A stretch of DNA of 64,000 nt from Pyruvatibacter sp. (GCF_040219635.1 NZ_JAVJSC010000003.1:754501-818500); one strand, 5' to 3'; positions 43,906-52,627 are shown, numbered from the stretch's first letter. Made by a program: numbers and translations. Notes: a model not told the origin generated them from the letters alone.

Positions 43906-44460
43906 ATGCGGCCGTCCTTATCCCCGGTTCTGAAGTTCATGAGAAAATTGCATTTTGCAAACCTCAAGGACATTCAAATGCATGACGCTCAATCCTGCTG
44001 GTATCTGGGGCCACCGACCCCGCACAGCACACTGCTTCGACTGAAAAAATCCAGCCCGAAGACTCTCGTCCGTAAGATGAGACTCGATGACGCCTATCGA
44101 AGATATCGATGTCTTCTCGAGGCGAAGAAGGCTTCATTTGATTTCTTACGGCAAGTGACTGCGGGAACCACTCTGTTAGTTGTTGAAGGAAATCTCAGTT
44201 TTGCTCTAAGTCTGGCGAAAGTGAGTTCACATCATGCACGCAACCTTTTCGCGACAACCTTCGAGCCGGCCACTGACTTATCGAACCTAACCAAATTTAA
44301 CGTTTATCAACTGAGATCACTCGGCTCGTGCGTAGAACACAATGTTGACGCGACCAAATTGACCAAGTCCATTGGTCTGGTGCAGTTCCGGCACATCATT
44401 TTCAGTTTCCCAACGTCCACAGCAGGGATCCAATCCACGGCAGAAACCCAAACCATGTGA
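43906..44460 (+). CDS. BMT5-like (DUF2431) Rossmann methyltransferase, N-terminal part, frame-split
   Basis: This 184-residue frame holds a basic N-terminal region (about 1-85) and the first part of a BMT5-like domain: LLVVEGNLSFALSLAK (90-105, the SAM loop), NLFATTFEP, LRSLGSCVEHNVDATKL and FRHIIFSFP. After Pro169 the frame loses similarity and stops at 44460. Reading the -1 frame from the T TTC CCA heptamer (44406-44412) continues with PNVHSRDPIHGRNPNHVMMRR, matching the family's FPHV...LLxxFF pattern. In yeast, BMT5 makes m3U in 25S rRNA. GC is lower than in neighbouring genes. It may be frameshifted, pseudogenised or programmed. Confidence 0.75.
   Translation: MRPSLSPVLKFMRKLHFANLKDIQMHDAQSCWYLGPPTPHSTLLRLKKSSPKTLVRKMRLDDAYRRYRCLLEAKKASFDFLRQVTAGTTLLVVEGNLSFALSLAKVSSHHARNLFATTFEPATDLSNLTKFNVYQLRSLGSCVEHNVDATKLTKSIGLVQFRHIIFSFPTSTAGIQSTAETQTM
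44406..44412 (+). promoter_or_regulatory. Candidate -1 frameshift heptamer T TTC CCA
   Basis: In the upstream frame the codons are ag[T TTC CCA], fitting X XXY YYZ. Slipping back one base lets both tRNAs re-pair (TTT, CCC) and restores the BMT5-like domain without a gap. C in the Y position is not typical of known efficient sites, so a one-base deletion in this TTTCCC run is an equal explanation. Confidence 0.4.
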
Positions 44461-44735
44461 TGATGCGCCGGTTCCTGAGGTGCGCCAAGAGCCACCTTTT
44501 GCCTGGCGGGATGGTGGTGACTTCTATTGTGGACAGCCCCTACTATCTTGGAGCGTTCAGCATGCCCGATGCTGCGGGCGCTGCGGGCTTTGGCGACGCG
44601 GAGGTCTACCCATTCCGTCCGAAGGATTTTGCAGGTTACGTCCATGTAAATACAGACGGCCCTGACAGTGCACTGGTGCAATACGACTCGTTCAGCACCT
44701 GGGTTTTCAGACCAAAGCAGCGAGACGTCTCATGA
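44457..44735 (+). CDS. BMT5-like (DUF2431) methyltransferase, C-terminal part, frame-split
   Basis: This 92-residue frame supplies the rest of the domain: MMRRFLRCAKSHLLPGGMVVTS, then DSPYYLGAFSMPDAAGAAGFGDAEVYPFRPKDFAGYVHV, matching the FFKSA..LLKPGGE and PF.PSDYPGY pattern of the family. If translated alone it would start at GTG 44457 or ATG 44460, overlapping the upstream stop. If joined by a -1 shift at 44406-44412, the product is about 276 residues, a normal length. Its stop overlaps the AlkB start (ATGA). Alone it lacks the SAM loop and should not be active. Confidence 0.75.
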   Translation: MMMRRFLRCAKSHLLPGGMVVTSIVDSPYYLGAFSMPDAAGAAGFGDAEVYPFRPKDFAGYVHVNTDGPDSALVQYDSFSTWVFRPKQRDVS

Positions 44736-45319
44736 ACAACGTTTTGACGAATGTCCCTTCTGAGTTGCCGCCCGGTGCTGTGATGATCCCCGATTTCGTG
44801 TCTTCAAGGCGCGAGTCGGAATTGTTGTGCTGGATTGATGATCAGCGCTGGCGAGATGATCTGCGGCGCCGGGTCCAGCATTATGGGTGGGCATATGATT
44901 ATCGTGCCAGGCATGTTTCGACCGATGCTTATATCGGCCCACTACCAGCAGAACTGCGGGCAGAGTGTAATACGCTGTGCAGTACTGGCCTGTTTGACGA
45001 AGAGCCAAGCCAGATCATCGTGAATGACTATCAGCCCGGGCAGGGAATAACGCCGCACATTGATTGCGTGCCGTGTTTTGGACCGGTCATCGCGTCGCTT
45101 TCATTGGGGTCTCAATGCGAGATCGTTTTCACCAAGAAGGGCAACAGCGCAAAAGTCAGCTGGTTGCTCGAGCCTCGAAGCCTGCTGGTTCTTGCAGGAA
45201 CCGCCCGCTTTGAATGGTTACACGGCATTCCTGCCCGCAAGTCAGACCCAGTTTCCGGAACGCGCAAACCTCGCAAACGACGCGTGTCGCTGACCTATAG
45301 AACCATGCAGTTTGAATAG
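44732..45319 (+). CDS. AlkB-family 2-oxoglutarate/Fe(II) dioxygenase (ALKBH8-like)
   Basis: A 195-residue dioxygenase of the AlkB group, which oxidatively removes methyl groups from, or hydroxylates, nucleobases. Iron ligands are His109 and Asp111 in QGITPHIDCVP and His164 in WLHGIP. The 2-oxoglutarate-binding arginine is in KRRVSLTYR. The stretch NDYQPGQGITPHID..FGPVIASLSLGSQCEI resembles ALKBH8 (tRNA wobble hydroxylase) more than classical E. coli AlkB. It overlaps the methyltransferase reading frame by four bases, so the two are almost certainly co-translated. An RNA substrate is an inference. Confidence 0.9.
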   Translation: MNNVLTNVPSELPPGAVMIPDFVSSRRESELLCWIDDQRWRDDLRRRVQHYGWAYDYRARHVSTDAYIGPLPAELRAECNTLCSTGLFDEEPSQIIVNDYQPGQGITPHIDCVPCFGPVIASLSLGSQCEIVFTKKGNSAKVSWLLEPRSLLVLAGTARFEWLHGIPARKSDPVSGTRKPRKRRVSLTYRTMQFE

Positions 45320-45382
45320 CCGCCTTCGCGGTAGGGTGCTGTGATCCCCAGCGCGCATACCACTGCCGTAGCGTATTGCGGA

Positions 45383-45394
45383 AAAGTGGCGCGC
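45383..45394. repeat. Direct repeat AAAGTGGCGCGC, right copy
   Basis: Identical to 43797-43808. It is followed by CCGTTCGAACTGCGTTCGACTC, which partly resembles the 3' half of the adjacent tRNA-Arg (TTCGAACTCC), as a decayed attachment copy might. Confidence 0.35.
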
Positions 45395-45451
45395 CCGTTC
45401 GAACTGCGTTCGACTCACCTTTTAAAGAGAGGCGACTATTCCTGAAAGGAA

Positions 45452-45528
45452 TGGCGCGCCGGGGAAGATTCGAACTCCCGACCCCCAGATTCGTAGTCTG
45501 GTGCTCTATCCAGCTGAGCTACCGGCGC
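45452..45528 (-). tRNA. tRNA-Arg (anticodon ACG)
   Basis: A 77-nt cloverleaf with encoded CCA. The acceptor stem is GCGCCGG/CCGGCGC and the D-arm GCTC..GAGC. The anticodon arm CCAGA-CTACGAA-TCTGG has ACG at 45492-45494, and the T-arm is GGGAG-TTCGAAT-CTTCC. ACG is normally edited to ICG by TadA to read CGN codons. Its 3' end faces the methyltransferase/AlkB segment. Confidence 0.97.
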
Positions 45529-45947
45529 AGGTTTCGCGGACATGGATGGGTTGCTTGGTGCAACAAGTGACAGCGTGCCGCCACTTTGCGGGGCGCAGGA
45601 AGGCCTCGACCGCGAAGGCGCGTAGCTCTAATGCAGGTTGGCGGGATGCGCAAGTGGCAAGGCGCGTCTTGGGCAAATTCATGGCTGCCGATTGCATTAT
45701 TGGGGCGATCGGGGGCTGATCGCGTCCAAAAGCAGTGTCAGGAGCCCAAATTCACCATAAAACCCCGGCTTGTGAGCGGATTCTGCATTGGTTAGAGTGA
45801 CTTCGGTTTCGCGCTGCACTATAGGAGCAGGGTGGAGCCAATGTCGGTATCAGTTATCAACCGGTCGCCAGGCAACTTTGTGTCTGGGCGCCAGTTTCAG
45901 GGGGGTGGACCCTCCCTGCATACAACAAAGGGTAATAAGAGCGCGTG
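45529..45947. other. Intergenic region between tRNA-Arg and the lipoprotein gene
   Basis: About 420 bases with no supported gene. It must contain the tRNA promoter (minus strand) and the lipoprotein promoter. I see no convincing consensus elements or terminator. Confidence 0.5.
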
Positions 45948-47102
45948 ATGACCACCCCCCATTTCTCAAAGACACCCCGCGCCCATTCTTTCAAACTCTC
46001 GTCGGCGGTCATGTTGACCGGTGCTGCGCTCCTGCTGAGCGGCTGTGCGGCGCTGGGTGGTTCGGATCTGTTCAGCGGGTCTGGCTCCGGCACCACATCC
46101 GCCTCCAACGCTGCAGGCACCACCGCCGTTGCAACGGACGTAGGTGTTTCAGCCCGCAGCTTTGAGACCCTGAGCGTCACCGATGGCCGCAATACCGGCA
46201 CAACTGTGGGCGCGCGCGTTGAAACGCTGCGCAGCGAACTGCGCACCCTGCAGGACACGATGGTGACGCAGACCGGCCGCGTGAACACGCGCCGTGCGCA
46301 GGCCACCGCCAATTCCCGCGATTACCACACAACCCGCGGTGCCATTACCTCGCGCCTGCAGCGCGGCACCACGCCGGGCAACCCGGAGCTTGTGGCCCAG
46401 TGGAACCAGGCGCAGGCCCAGCTTGACGCCATCTCGTCCGACATCAACGCGATGTCCGGCCTTTCAACCGAAATTGCCACCAACGCGTCCACGGCCAACT
46501 ATCTGCTGGAAGCAACCCAGGCCACGTTCTCCCTGTCCGGTGCCATCGAGGAAGACCACCGCCAGTTGCGCATCCTTCAGGATGAAACCCGCCAGACAAC
46601 AGTGCTGATCGAGCGCCTGCTCACTGAGCTGCGGGACGACATCGCGCGCCAGACAACATACGTGGCGAATGAGCGCGCCAGCCTCACCACGCTGGCCAAC
46701 GCCATCAAGGCGGGCGAACTTTTCGGCTCCGGGCTGACCGTTTCCAATATCGCACCGGCCGCGGCCACAGCGGGGGCAATGTCGGCTCCCGCTGCCGCAG
46801 GAACGCCGGCACTGGTCACTATCTCGTTTGACCGTCCCGACGTGCAGTATCAGCAGGCGCTGTACACAGCATTGAGCCGCGCCCTTGAAGTGCGCCCGGC
46901 GGCCCAGTTCGACGTTGTCGCAATCAGCCCGTCAGCGGGCAGTCCGGACCGCGTGCAGATTGCGCAGAGCCAGTCGCGCCGCAACGCTGAAACAGTGGTG
47001 CGCACCATGAACGAGATGGGCCTGCCTGCAGATCGCATCCGTCTGTCCGCCACCACCCGTGGCGATATTGCAGCCAATGAAGTGCGCATCTACGTTCGCT
47101 AA
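45948..47102 (+). CDS. Outer-membrane lipoprotein with coiled coil and OmpA-like C-terminus
   Basis: A 384-residue lipoprotein. The signal peptide ends in the lipobox LLLSGC, with Ala at +2 pointing to the outer membrane. After a Ser/Gly/Thr-rich linker come long heptad-like helices (for example ETLRSELRTLQDTM, HRQLRILQDETRQTTVLIERLLTELRDDI). The C-terminal 95 residues (ALVTISFDRPDVQYQQALYTAL..ARPAAQFDVVAISPSA..RRNAETVVRTMNEMGLPADRIRLSATTRGD) resemble an OmpA-type peptidoglycan-binding fold. ATG 45948 directly follows a GTG codon. It probably has a structural role in the envelope. Confidence 0.82.
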   Translation: MTTPHFSKTPRAHSFKLSSAVMLTGAALLLSGCAALGGSDLFSGSGSGTTSASNAAGTTAVATDVGVSARSFETLSVTDGRNTGTTVGARVETLRSELRTLQDTMVTQTGRVNTRRAQATANSRDYHTTRGAITSRLQRGTTPGNPELVAQWNQAQAQLDAISSDINAMSGLSTEIATNASTANYLLEATQATFSLSGAIEEDHRQLRILQDETRQTTVLIERLLTELRDDIARQTTYVANERASLTTLANAIKAGELFGSGLTVSNIAPAAATAGAMSAPAAAGTPALVTISFDRPDVQYQQALYTALSRALEVRPAAQFDVVAISPSAGSPDRVQIAQSQSRRNAETVVRTMNEMGLPADRIRLSATTRGDIAANEVRIYVR

Positions 47103-47125
47103 AACGTGAATGTAGCAGGTGGGGC

Positions 47126-48691
47126 ATGTCTGACCGACCGGATACGCCGTCCAATACTCTCGACCATGAGGCCATGCAGGACGCCGCCGCCGAGGGGCGT
47201 CCGCAGCCCCATCACCGGCGTGCCGGTTTGTGGGGCGGCATTGCAGCTTTTGCAGTCATTGTTGTCGTAGGCCCCCCTGAAAACATAAGTGAGCCCGCAT
47301 GGCTGACGCTTGCGGTCGCGGCGCTGATGGCGGTGTGGTGGGCAACCGAAGCCCTGCCGCTGGCGGCAACGGCGCTGGTGCCGCTGGTCGCGTTTCCATT
47401 GCTGGGCGTACATGATTTTCGCCCTACGGCCGCGTCCTACGCCCATCCGCTGATCTTCTTGTTCATGGGCGGGTTTCTGGTCGCGCAGGCCATGCAGCGG
47501 TGGGATCTGCATCGTCGTATCGCGCTTGCCATCGCCGTGCGCGCGGGGGCCGAGCCAAGCAGGCTGATTGCAGGCTTCATGGCTGCCACGGCGTTTTTGA
47601 GCATGTGGGTCTCCAACACCGCAACCACCATCATGATGCTGCCGATTGCAGCGTCAGTGGTGTCGGTAATCATTCTCAACAGCCCGCACGCCTCGCATAC
47701 CGACACACAGCGGTTCGGCCTCGCCACCATGCTGGCCATTGCCTACTCCGCCAGCGTTGGCGGGCTGGCGACACTGGTTGGCACGCCGCCAAATGCCCTG
47801 TTTGCTGCTTTCTTCGCGCAGCAATATGGCATCGAGATTTCGTTCGTCGGCTGGATGATTGTGGCCATGCCGCTGGTCATCATCATGCTGCCGCTGATCT
47901 GGTTGCTGCTGACCAAAGTCGTTTATCGGTTCGACCTTGCCCACACCGCCGACGAAGCCGCCCAAGGCCATCAGGTGGTGCAGGACCAACTCGCCGCCAT
48001 GGGAAAAATGTCGTCAGCTGAAAAGCGGGTGGCAGTGGTTTTTGCGTGCATGGCCGGTCTATGGCTTGTGCGTCCGCTGCTTGATGATCTGCCTTTGCTC
48101 GGGGGCCTGTCAGACAGCGGTATTGCAGTGGCTGGTGCGCTGGCCCTGTTCCTGATCCCCGCAGGCAAGGTTCACCGTGACAGTGCGCCATTGGAAGACG
48201 GCACACGCCTGCTCGACTGGGAGCACGCCCGGCGGATTTCGTGGGACGTGTTGATTTTGTTTGGCGGTGGACTGGCGCTGGCTGGCGCATTTTCGCACAC
48301 AGGCCTTGCGGCCGCCCTGGGTAACGGGCTGAGCGGCCTTGCATGGTTGCCTTTGATCGTCTTCGTCCTCGCCATAGCCGCAATGGTGATTTTCCTCACC
48401 GAACTCACCAGCAATACGGCAACTGTCGCAGCCCTGCTTCCGGTCATTGCCGCCATTGCGGAAGCAACCGGCCATGCCCCCATGGTGTTGGCGGTAGCGG
48501 CGGTGCTGGCTGCGTCCTGTGCTTTCATGTTGCCGGTGGCCACACCGCCAAACGCCATTGTGTTTGCCTCAGGCTACGTCACGGTGCCGCAAATGATGCG
48601 CGCAGGGTTTGCCCTTAACATCATCGGCATCGTACTGATCGCGCTGCTGGCGACATTCCTTGCACCGGTCGTTTTTGGTGCGGGCGGTTAA
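47126..48691 (+). CDS. DASS-family sodium-coupled anion symporter (SLC13-like)
   Basis: A 521-residue inner-membrane transporter for di- or tricarboxylates or sulfate. Both conserved SNT motifs are present: SMWVSNTATTIMMLPIA in the first half and LTELTSNTATVAALLPVIA in the second. TLVGTPPNALFAAFF and PVATPPNAIVFASGY also match the family. The N-terminal 35 residues are cytoplasmic and His/Pro-rich. It lies 23 bases after the lipoprotein gene on the same strand. The substrate cannot be fixed from sequence. Confidence 0.92.
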   Translation: MSDRPDTPSNTLDHEAMQDAAAEGRPQPHHRRAGLWGGIAAFAVIVVVGPPENISEPAWLTLAVAALMAVWWATEALPLAATALVPLVAFPLLGVHDFRPTAASYAHPLIFLFMGGFLVAQAMQRWDLHRRIALAIAVRAGAEPSRLIAGFMAATAFLSMWVSNTATTIMMLPIAASVVSVIILNSPHASHTDTQRFGLATMLAIAYSASVGGLATLVGTPPNALFAAFFAQQYGIEISFVGWMIVAMPLVIIMLPLIWLLLTKVVYRFDLAHTADEAAQGHQVVQDQLAAMGKMSSAEKRVAVVFACMAGLWLVRPLLDDLPLLGGLSDSGIAVAGALALFLIPAGKVHRDSAPLEDGTRLLDWEHARRISWDVLILFGGGLALAGAFSHTGLAAALGNGLSGLAWLPLIVFVLAIAAMVIFLTELTSNTATVAALLPVIAAIAEATGHAPMVLAVAAVLAASCAFMLPVATPPNAIVFASGYVTVPQMMRAGFALNIIGIVLIALLATFLAPVVFGAGG

Positions 48692-49722
48692 ACCCCGAAT
48701 ACATCCCGGTAAGCCTGCGCCTCGCCCAGCGTGCGCGCTTCATACACACCGCGCGCCACAGCGCGCGCCAGTGTGTCGGCTGCAAGCGCCCCCAGCATGG
48801 CAACCATGGCCGGACGTCCCGGTTCATCGGGCAGGGCGCGGGTGCCGGTGGAAAGCGCGAACACAATGTCACCATCAAAAGGCGTATGAACGGGCCGTAC
48901 GGCGCGGGCATAGCCATCCTGCGCCATCATCGCAATGCGCCGCGTTTCAGCGGGCGTCAGCGCTGCATCCGTCGCCACAACGCCGATGGTCGTGTTCATG
49001 CCGGGCGACGCGCCCAGCTTGCTGTCCGTATAAGGATCATCGGGGAGCGGATCCGGTGTGCCATGCCGGCTCTGCCCGCCAAGTTCGTTTGCTTTTTCAA
49101 AAGGCGCTGCCCAGAACCGCGCACTGCCCGGCATCACCGTTGAGCCAAATGGGTTGCTGGCCGCGAGCGCACCCACAGTAAATCCCGCCGGTGCAGCAAC
49201 AGAAGCACTGCCGATGCCGCCTTTCAGTGCGCCCGCCCGCGCCCCAAGCCCCGCACCGGCGTTGCCAAGCGCAAAGGCCGTGCCCGCATTCTGCAAGGCC
49301 TGTATGCCCAGCGTGCGATAGGGCGGTGTCTCACCCCAGTCCTTGTCGCCGCCATTTGTCAGATCAAACAGAATAGCCTGGGGTACAATCGGCGCGACCA
49401 GATGCGTCGAGTTGAAGGTAAAGCCGCGCCCGCGCGCGCCAAGCCATGCCGCAACCCCTGACGCCGCCTCAAGCCCATAGACGGACCCGCCGGACAAGAC
49501 CACCGCGTCCACCGCGTCCACCAGACACTCAGCCGACAGCAGGTCCGTTTCGCGCGTGCCCGGCCCGCCGCCACGCACATCAACAGCCGCGATCGCCCGA
49601 CCCGTGGGTACCACCACCGTGACACCGGATCGCGCGCCGGTGTCTTCCGCCTGCCCGACATGAATGCCTTCGACATCTGTAATCAGGTTCAATGGACCGG
49701 GAGAAAATATCTGCGTGCTCAT
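48688..49722 (-). CDS. P1-family peptidase (DmpA-like aminopeptidase)
   Basis: A 344-residue self-processing Ntn-hydrolase-like peptidase. The N-terminal NLITDVEGIHVGQAED..SGVTVVVP and the GGGPGTRETDLL..AVVLSGGSVYGLEAASGV segments are typical. The processing/nucleophile region is GGIGSASVAAPAGFTVGALAASNPFG. Members cleave N-terminal residues or beta-peptides. Its 3' end overlaps the symporter stop. It is divergent from the gamma-glutamyltransferase gene, so two autoprocessing amino-peptide enzymes are neighbours. Confidence 0.9.
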   Translation of the reverse strand: MSTQIFSPGPLNLITDVEGIHVGQAEDTGARSGVTVVVPTGRAIAAVDVRGGGPGTRETDLLSAECLVDAVDAVVLSGGSVYGLEAASGVAAWLGARGRGFTFNSTHLVAPIVPQAILFDLTNGGDKDWGETPPYRTLGIQALQNAGTAFALGNAGAGLGARAGALKGGIGSASVAAPAGFTVGALAASNPFGSTVMPGSARFWAAPFEKANELGGQSRHGTPDPLPDDPYTDSKLGASPGMNTTIGVVATDAALTPAETRRIAMMAQDGYARAVRPVHTPFDGDIVFALSTGTRALPDEPGRPAMVAMLGALAADTLARAVARGVYEARTLGEAQAYRDVFGV

Positions 49723-49922
49723 GAGGTCTCGCTGACGGGAAATATGCGGTTAAGGCCCGCGATAATACGCGGTCAGTATGCGCGCAAAGTGTAGTGCTGA
49801 GCAAAGCGCGCCCGCGAAATCCCGGATCTGTGCATATTGATGCTGGCATAGTCGTCGGTCGCCCCGCTATTGTGCGACCCCGCCTGTTCCCTGCCTTGCG
49901 CGCACACACCCGAAAGCAGAAA

Positions 49923-51650
49923 ATGGCCCGCCTGAAACTTTTCCTTACCTTGCTTGGTTCATTGCTGGGCTTTGCCGCAATCGGTGTCTTGCTGACTGCG
50001 GCTTTGACGCCGCGCCCGGTTCACATGGTCAGCGCAGCACACCCGTTGGCCAGTGCTGCGGGTCTTGAAATGCTTGAGGCGGGCGGCTCTGCGGTTGATG
50101 CAGCCATAGCCGTGCAGCTTGTGCTGACGCTGGTGGAGCCGCAATCAAGCGGCATCGGCGGCGGCGCGTTTTTAGTCTATTGGAATGACGACACCAAGAA
50201 AGTTGAAACATGGGACGGGCGGGAAACCGCGCCGGCCAGTGTAACGCCGAGCCATTTTCTCAAAGCCGACGGCACCCCCATGGGCTTCATAGAAGCCGTG
50301 GTCGGTGGCCACGCCGTTGGTGTGCCGGGTGTTGTGGCAATGCTGGCGGAAGCCCACGCCGAACATGGGCGGCTTGCCTGGCCAGATCTGTTCGCCCCGG
50401 CAATCCGGCTGGCAGAAGGCGGCTTTGAAGTCACACCCCGCCTCAATAAACTCATCAACTGGTCTCCCGCGCTGCCCCGTATGCCGGGCACCAGCAGCTA
50501 TTTTTTTACACCGCCCGAAACAGCAGATGGCGCGCCCGTCCCGCTGCAGGTCGGAACCGTGCTGCGCAACCCCGACTATGCGCAGACGCTGCGCATTCTG
50601 GCGGAGCAAGGCCCGCGCGCATTTTATGAAGGCCCCATTGCCGACCAGATCTTGGACGCCGTCAACAACGCGCCGGTCAGCCCCGGCATCATGACGGCCG
50701 ACGACATGGCGTCGTACACACCGACAAAGCGCGAGCCCGTCTGCGCGCCCTACCGCATCTACACCGTCTGTGGCGCGCCGCCGCCCACATCAGGCGGCAC
50801 AACGGTGCTGCAGATACTGGGCCTGCTTGAAAGCTTCTATATGGCCGGTGCGCCGCACCAGTCGGCGGGGGCCATCCATCTGATTTCCGAAGCCAGCAGG
50901 CTGGCGTATGCGGACCGTGATCTGTTCCTGGCCGACCCTGACTTTGTGGACGTGCCGCTGGAAGGCATGATCGACCGTGCGTATCTGCGCCTGCGCAGCC
51001 GGTTAATTCATCCCGATGAAACGACCAGCGCCGAGCCACTGAAAGCAGGCCGTCCTGCAGGCGCGGATGCATCTTTGGCCCCGACGGCACCAAAGCCGGC
51101 GCACTCAACATCGCATTTTTCAATCCGCGACCGCTGGGGCCATGCCGTATCGATGACTACGTCCATCGAGGCGCCTTTTGGCAGCCACCTGATGGTTGGC
51201 GGGTTCTTGCTGAATAATCAGCTTACGGATTTTTCGTTTGTGCCTGAGAAAGACGGCAGGCTGATCGCCAACAGGCCCGAACCCGGCAAGCGCCCGCGCT
51301 CCTCAATGTCACCCATGGTTGTGCTTGATGAAAACGGAGAGCTATACGCGCTGGTGGGGTCGCCGGGCGGCAGTCGCATCATTGCCTTCGTCGCACAAAC
51401 GCTGATCGGCATTCTCGATTGGAACATGACGATGCAGGAGGCAATCAATATGCCCCGTCACGTTCACCGCAACACTGTGCTGGAGCTGGAAGAAAATACA
51501 CCGCTTGCAACGCTGGCGGCGGGCTTGCGTGCGCGCGGCCATACGGTAGAGGTCAAGGAAATCACCAGCGGCCTGCACGGCATTCGCATTGTGGGCGGTA
51601 AGCTGGAAGGCGGAGCTGACCCGCGCCGTGAAGGCGTCGTTCTCGACTAG
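49923..51650 (+). CDS. ggt: Gamma-glutamyltransferase
   Basis: A 575-residue autoprocessing enzyme that cleaves gamma-glutamyl bonds such as in glutathione. An N-terminal hydrophobic segment (LFLTLLGSLLGFAAIGVLLTAAL) exports or anchors it. The large subunit begins with MVSAAHPLASAAGLEMLEAGGSAVDAAIA and GIGGGAFLVYW. The catalytic Thr is in HSTSHFSIRDRWGHAVSMT, the start of the small subunit, and NNQLTDFS, PRSSMSPMVV and GSPGGSRI follow. The frame is open to 49794, but ATG 49923 gives a proper signal. It is convergent with glk, overlapping by four bases. Confidence 0.94.
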   Translation: MARLKLFLTLLGSLLGFAAIGVLLTAALTPRPVHMVSAAHPLASAAGLEMLEAGGSAVDAAIAVQLVLTLVEPQSSGIGGGAFLVYWNDDTKKVETWDGRETAPASVTPSHFLKADGTPMGFIEAVVGGHAVGVPGVVAMLAEAHAEHGRLAWPDLFAPAIRLAEGGFEVTPRLNKLINWSPALPRMPGTSSYFFTPPETADGAPVPLQVGTVLRNPDYAQTLRILAEQGPRAFYEGPIADQILDAVNNAPVSPGIMTADDMASYTPTKREPVCAPYRIYTVCGAPPPTSGGTTVLQILGLLESFYMAGAPHQSAGAIHLISEASRLAYADRDLFLADPDFVDVPLEGMIDRAYLRLRSRLIHPDETTSAEPLKAGRPAGADASLAPTAPKPAHSTSHFSIRDRWGHAVSMTTSIEAPFGSHLMVGGFLLNNQLTDFSFVPEKDGRLIANRPEPGKRPRSSMSPMVVLDENGELYALVGSPGGSRIIAFVAQTLIGILDWNMTMQEAINMPRHVHRNTVLELEENTPLATLAAGLRARGHTVEVKEITSGLHGIRIVGGKLEGGADPRREGVVLD

Positions 51651-52627
51651 GCGCGCACCAGTGACGCAAGCCCGGTCAGCGCCACATCCTTGGCCGTAAT
51701 CAAAAGGATCGGGATGTCCGCAAGGTAGCTCTTGAACCGTCCCTTTGCTTCAAACCTGTGCCGCAGCAACCGTTCATCAAGCAAGGATCCCCAGCGCGGC
51801 AGAATACCGCCTGCGAGAAAGACGCCCCCGCGCGCACCAAGCGTCAGCGCCAGGTCACCCGCGACCGCGCCAAGCTGCCCGGTGAAAACCTCAATGGTCT
51901 CCCGTGCCAGGGGCGATGTCCCATCCCCGGCCATGCGTGCGATGTCGGCCGCCGTTGGCCTGCCGATTTCGGCCGACCCGGTGAGCGCGCCAAGGGCTCC
52001 ATAAAGCTCCTCAAGCCCCGGCCCGCACAAAATACGCTCCGCCGACACATGGCCGTGGGTCTGCATCAACTGAAACAAAACCGAGATTTCGCGCTCGTTG
52101 CCCGGAGCCAGCGACACATGCCCGCCTTCCCCCGACAGCGGCACATACCGGCCCGTGCCGGTGGGTATTAATGCGGATACGCCAAGGCCTGTTCCAGGTC
52201 CAAGTACCGCCATCGGCGCGCCGCGTGCTGCCGTGCCGCCGCCAATCTGCGTGTAGTCATCACTGGTCAGATGCGGCAACGACAGGGCAACGGCGGTAAA
52301 GTCATTGACCAGCATGGGTTCTGCAACACCTGTTGCATCCGTAATCGTCGCGGTATCCACAACCCATGGGCAGTTGGTCATGGCGATGGACGCCATACCT
52401 GCCTCGCCCTCAACCGGCCCCGCCGCGCACAGTGCCGCGCCGCCAAGTTCGGTTACGCCCTTTTGATCCAAAAACGCTTTCAATGCGTCCTGCAGGGTGG
52501 GGTAGAGCGCCGTCATCAAAACCACCGGCTCATCCGCGCGCACAGCGCGAGGCTGCACGAGCGAAAAGCGCGCATGGGTGCCGCCAATATCAGCCACCAG
52601 CGCAGGCAGGTCATCGCGCCGCGTCAT
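51647..52627 (-). CDS. glk: Glucokinase
   Basis: A 326-residue ROK-unrelated (Glk-type) glucokinase forming glucose 6-phosphate. The ATP loop ADIGGTHARFSLV and the phosphate/sugar motifs LVNDFTAVALSLP, VLGPGTGLGV and LSGEGGHVSLAP are all typical. The start codon immediately follows the otsA stop (abutting genes), so it is the last gene of a GH15-otsA-glk operon. Confidence 0.93.
   Translation of the reverse strand: MTRRDDLPALVADIGGTHARFSLVQPRAVRADEPVVLMTALYPTLQDALKAFLDQKGVTELGGAALCAAGPVEGEAGMASIAMTNCPWVVDTATITDATGVAEPMLVNDFTAVALSLPHLTSDDYTQIGGGTAARGAPMAVLGPGTGLGVSALIPTGTGRYVPLSGEGGHVSLAPGNEREISVLFQLMQTHGHVSAERILCGPGLEELYGALGALTGSAEIGRPTAADIARMAGDGTSPLARETIEVFTGQLGAVAGDLALTLGARGGVFLAGGILPRWGSLLDERLLRHRFEAKGRFKSYLADIPILLITAKDVALTGLASLVRA

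Noticed and set aside
44372..44665. Third-frame open reading of 97 codons across the methyltransferase junction
   Set aside because: Cys/Pro/Arg-rich composition and no similarity, while the other two frames match the BMT5-like domain.
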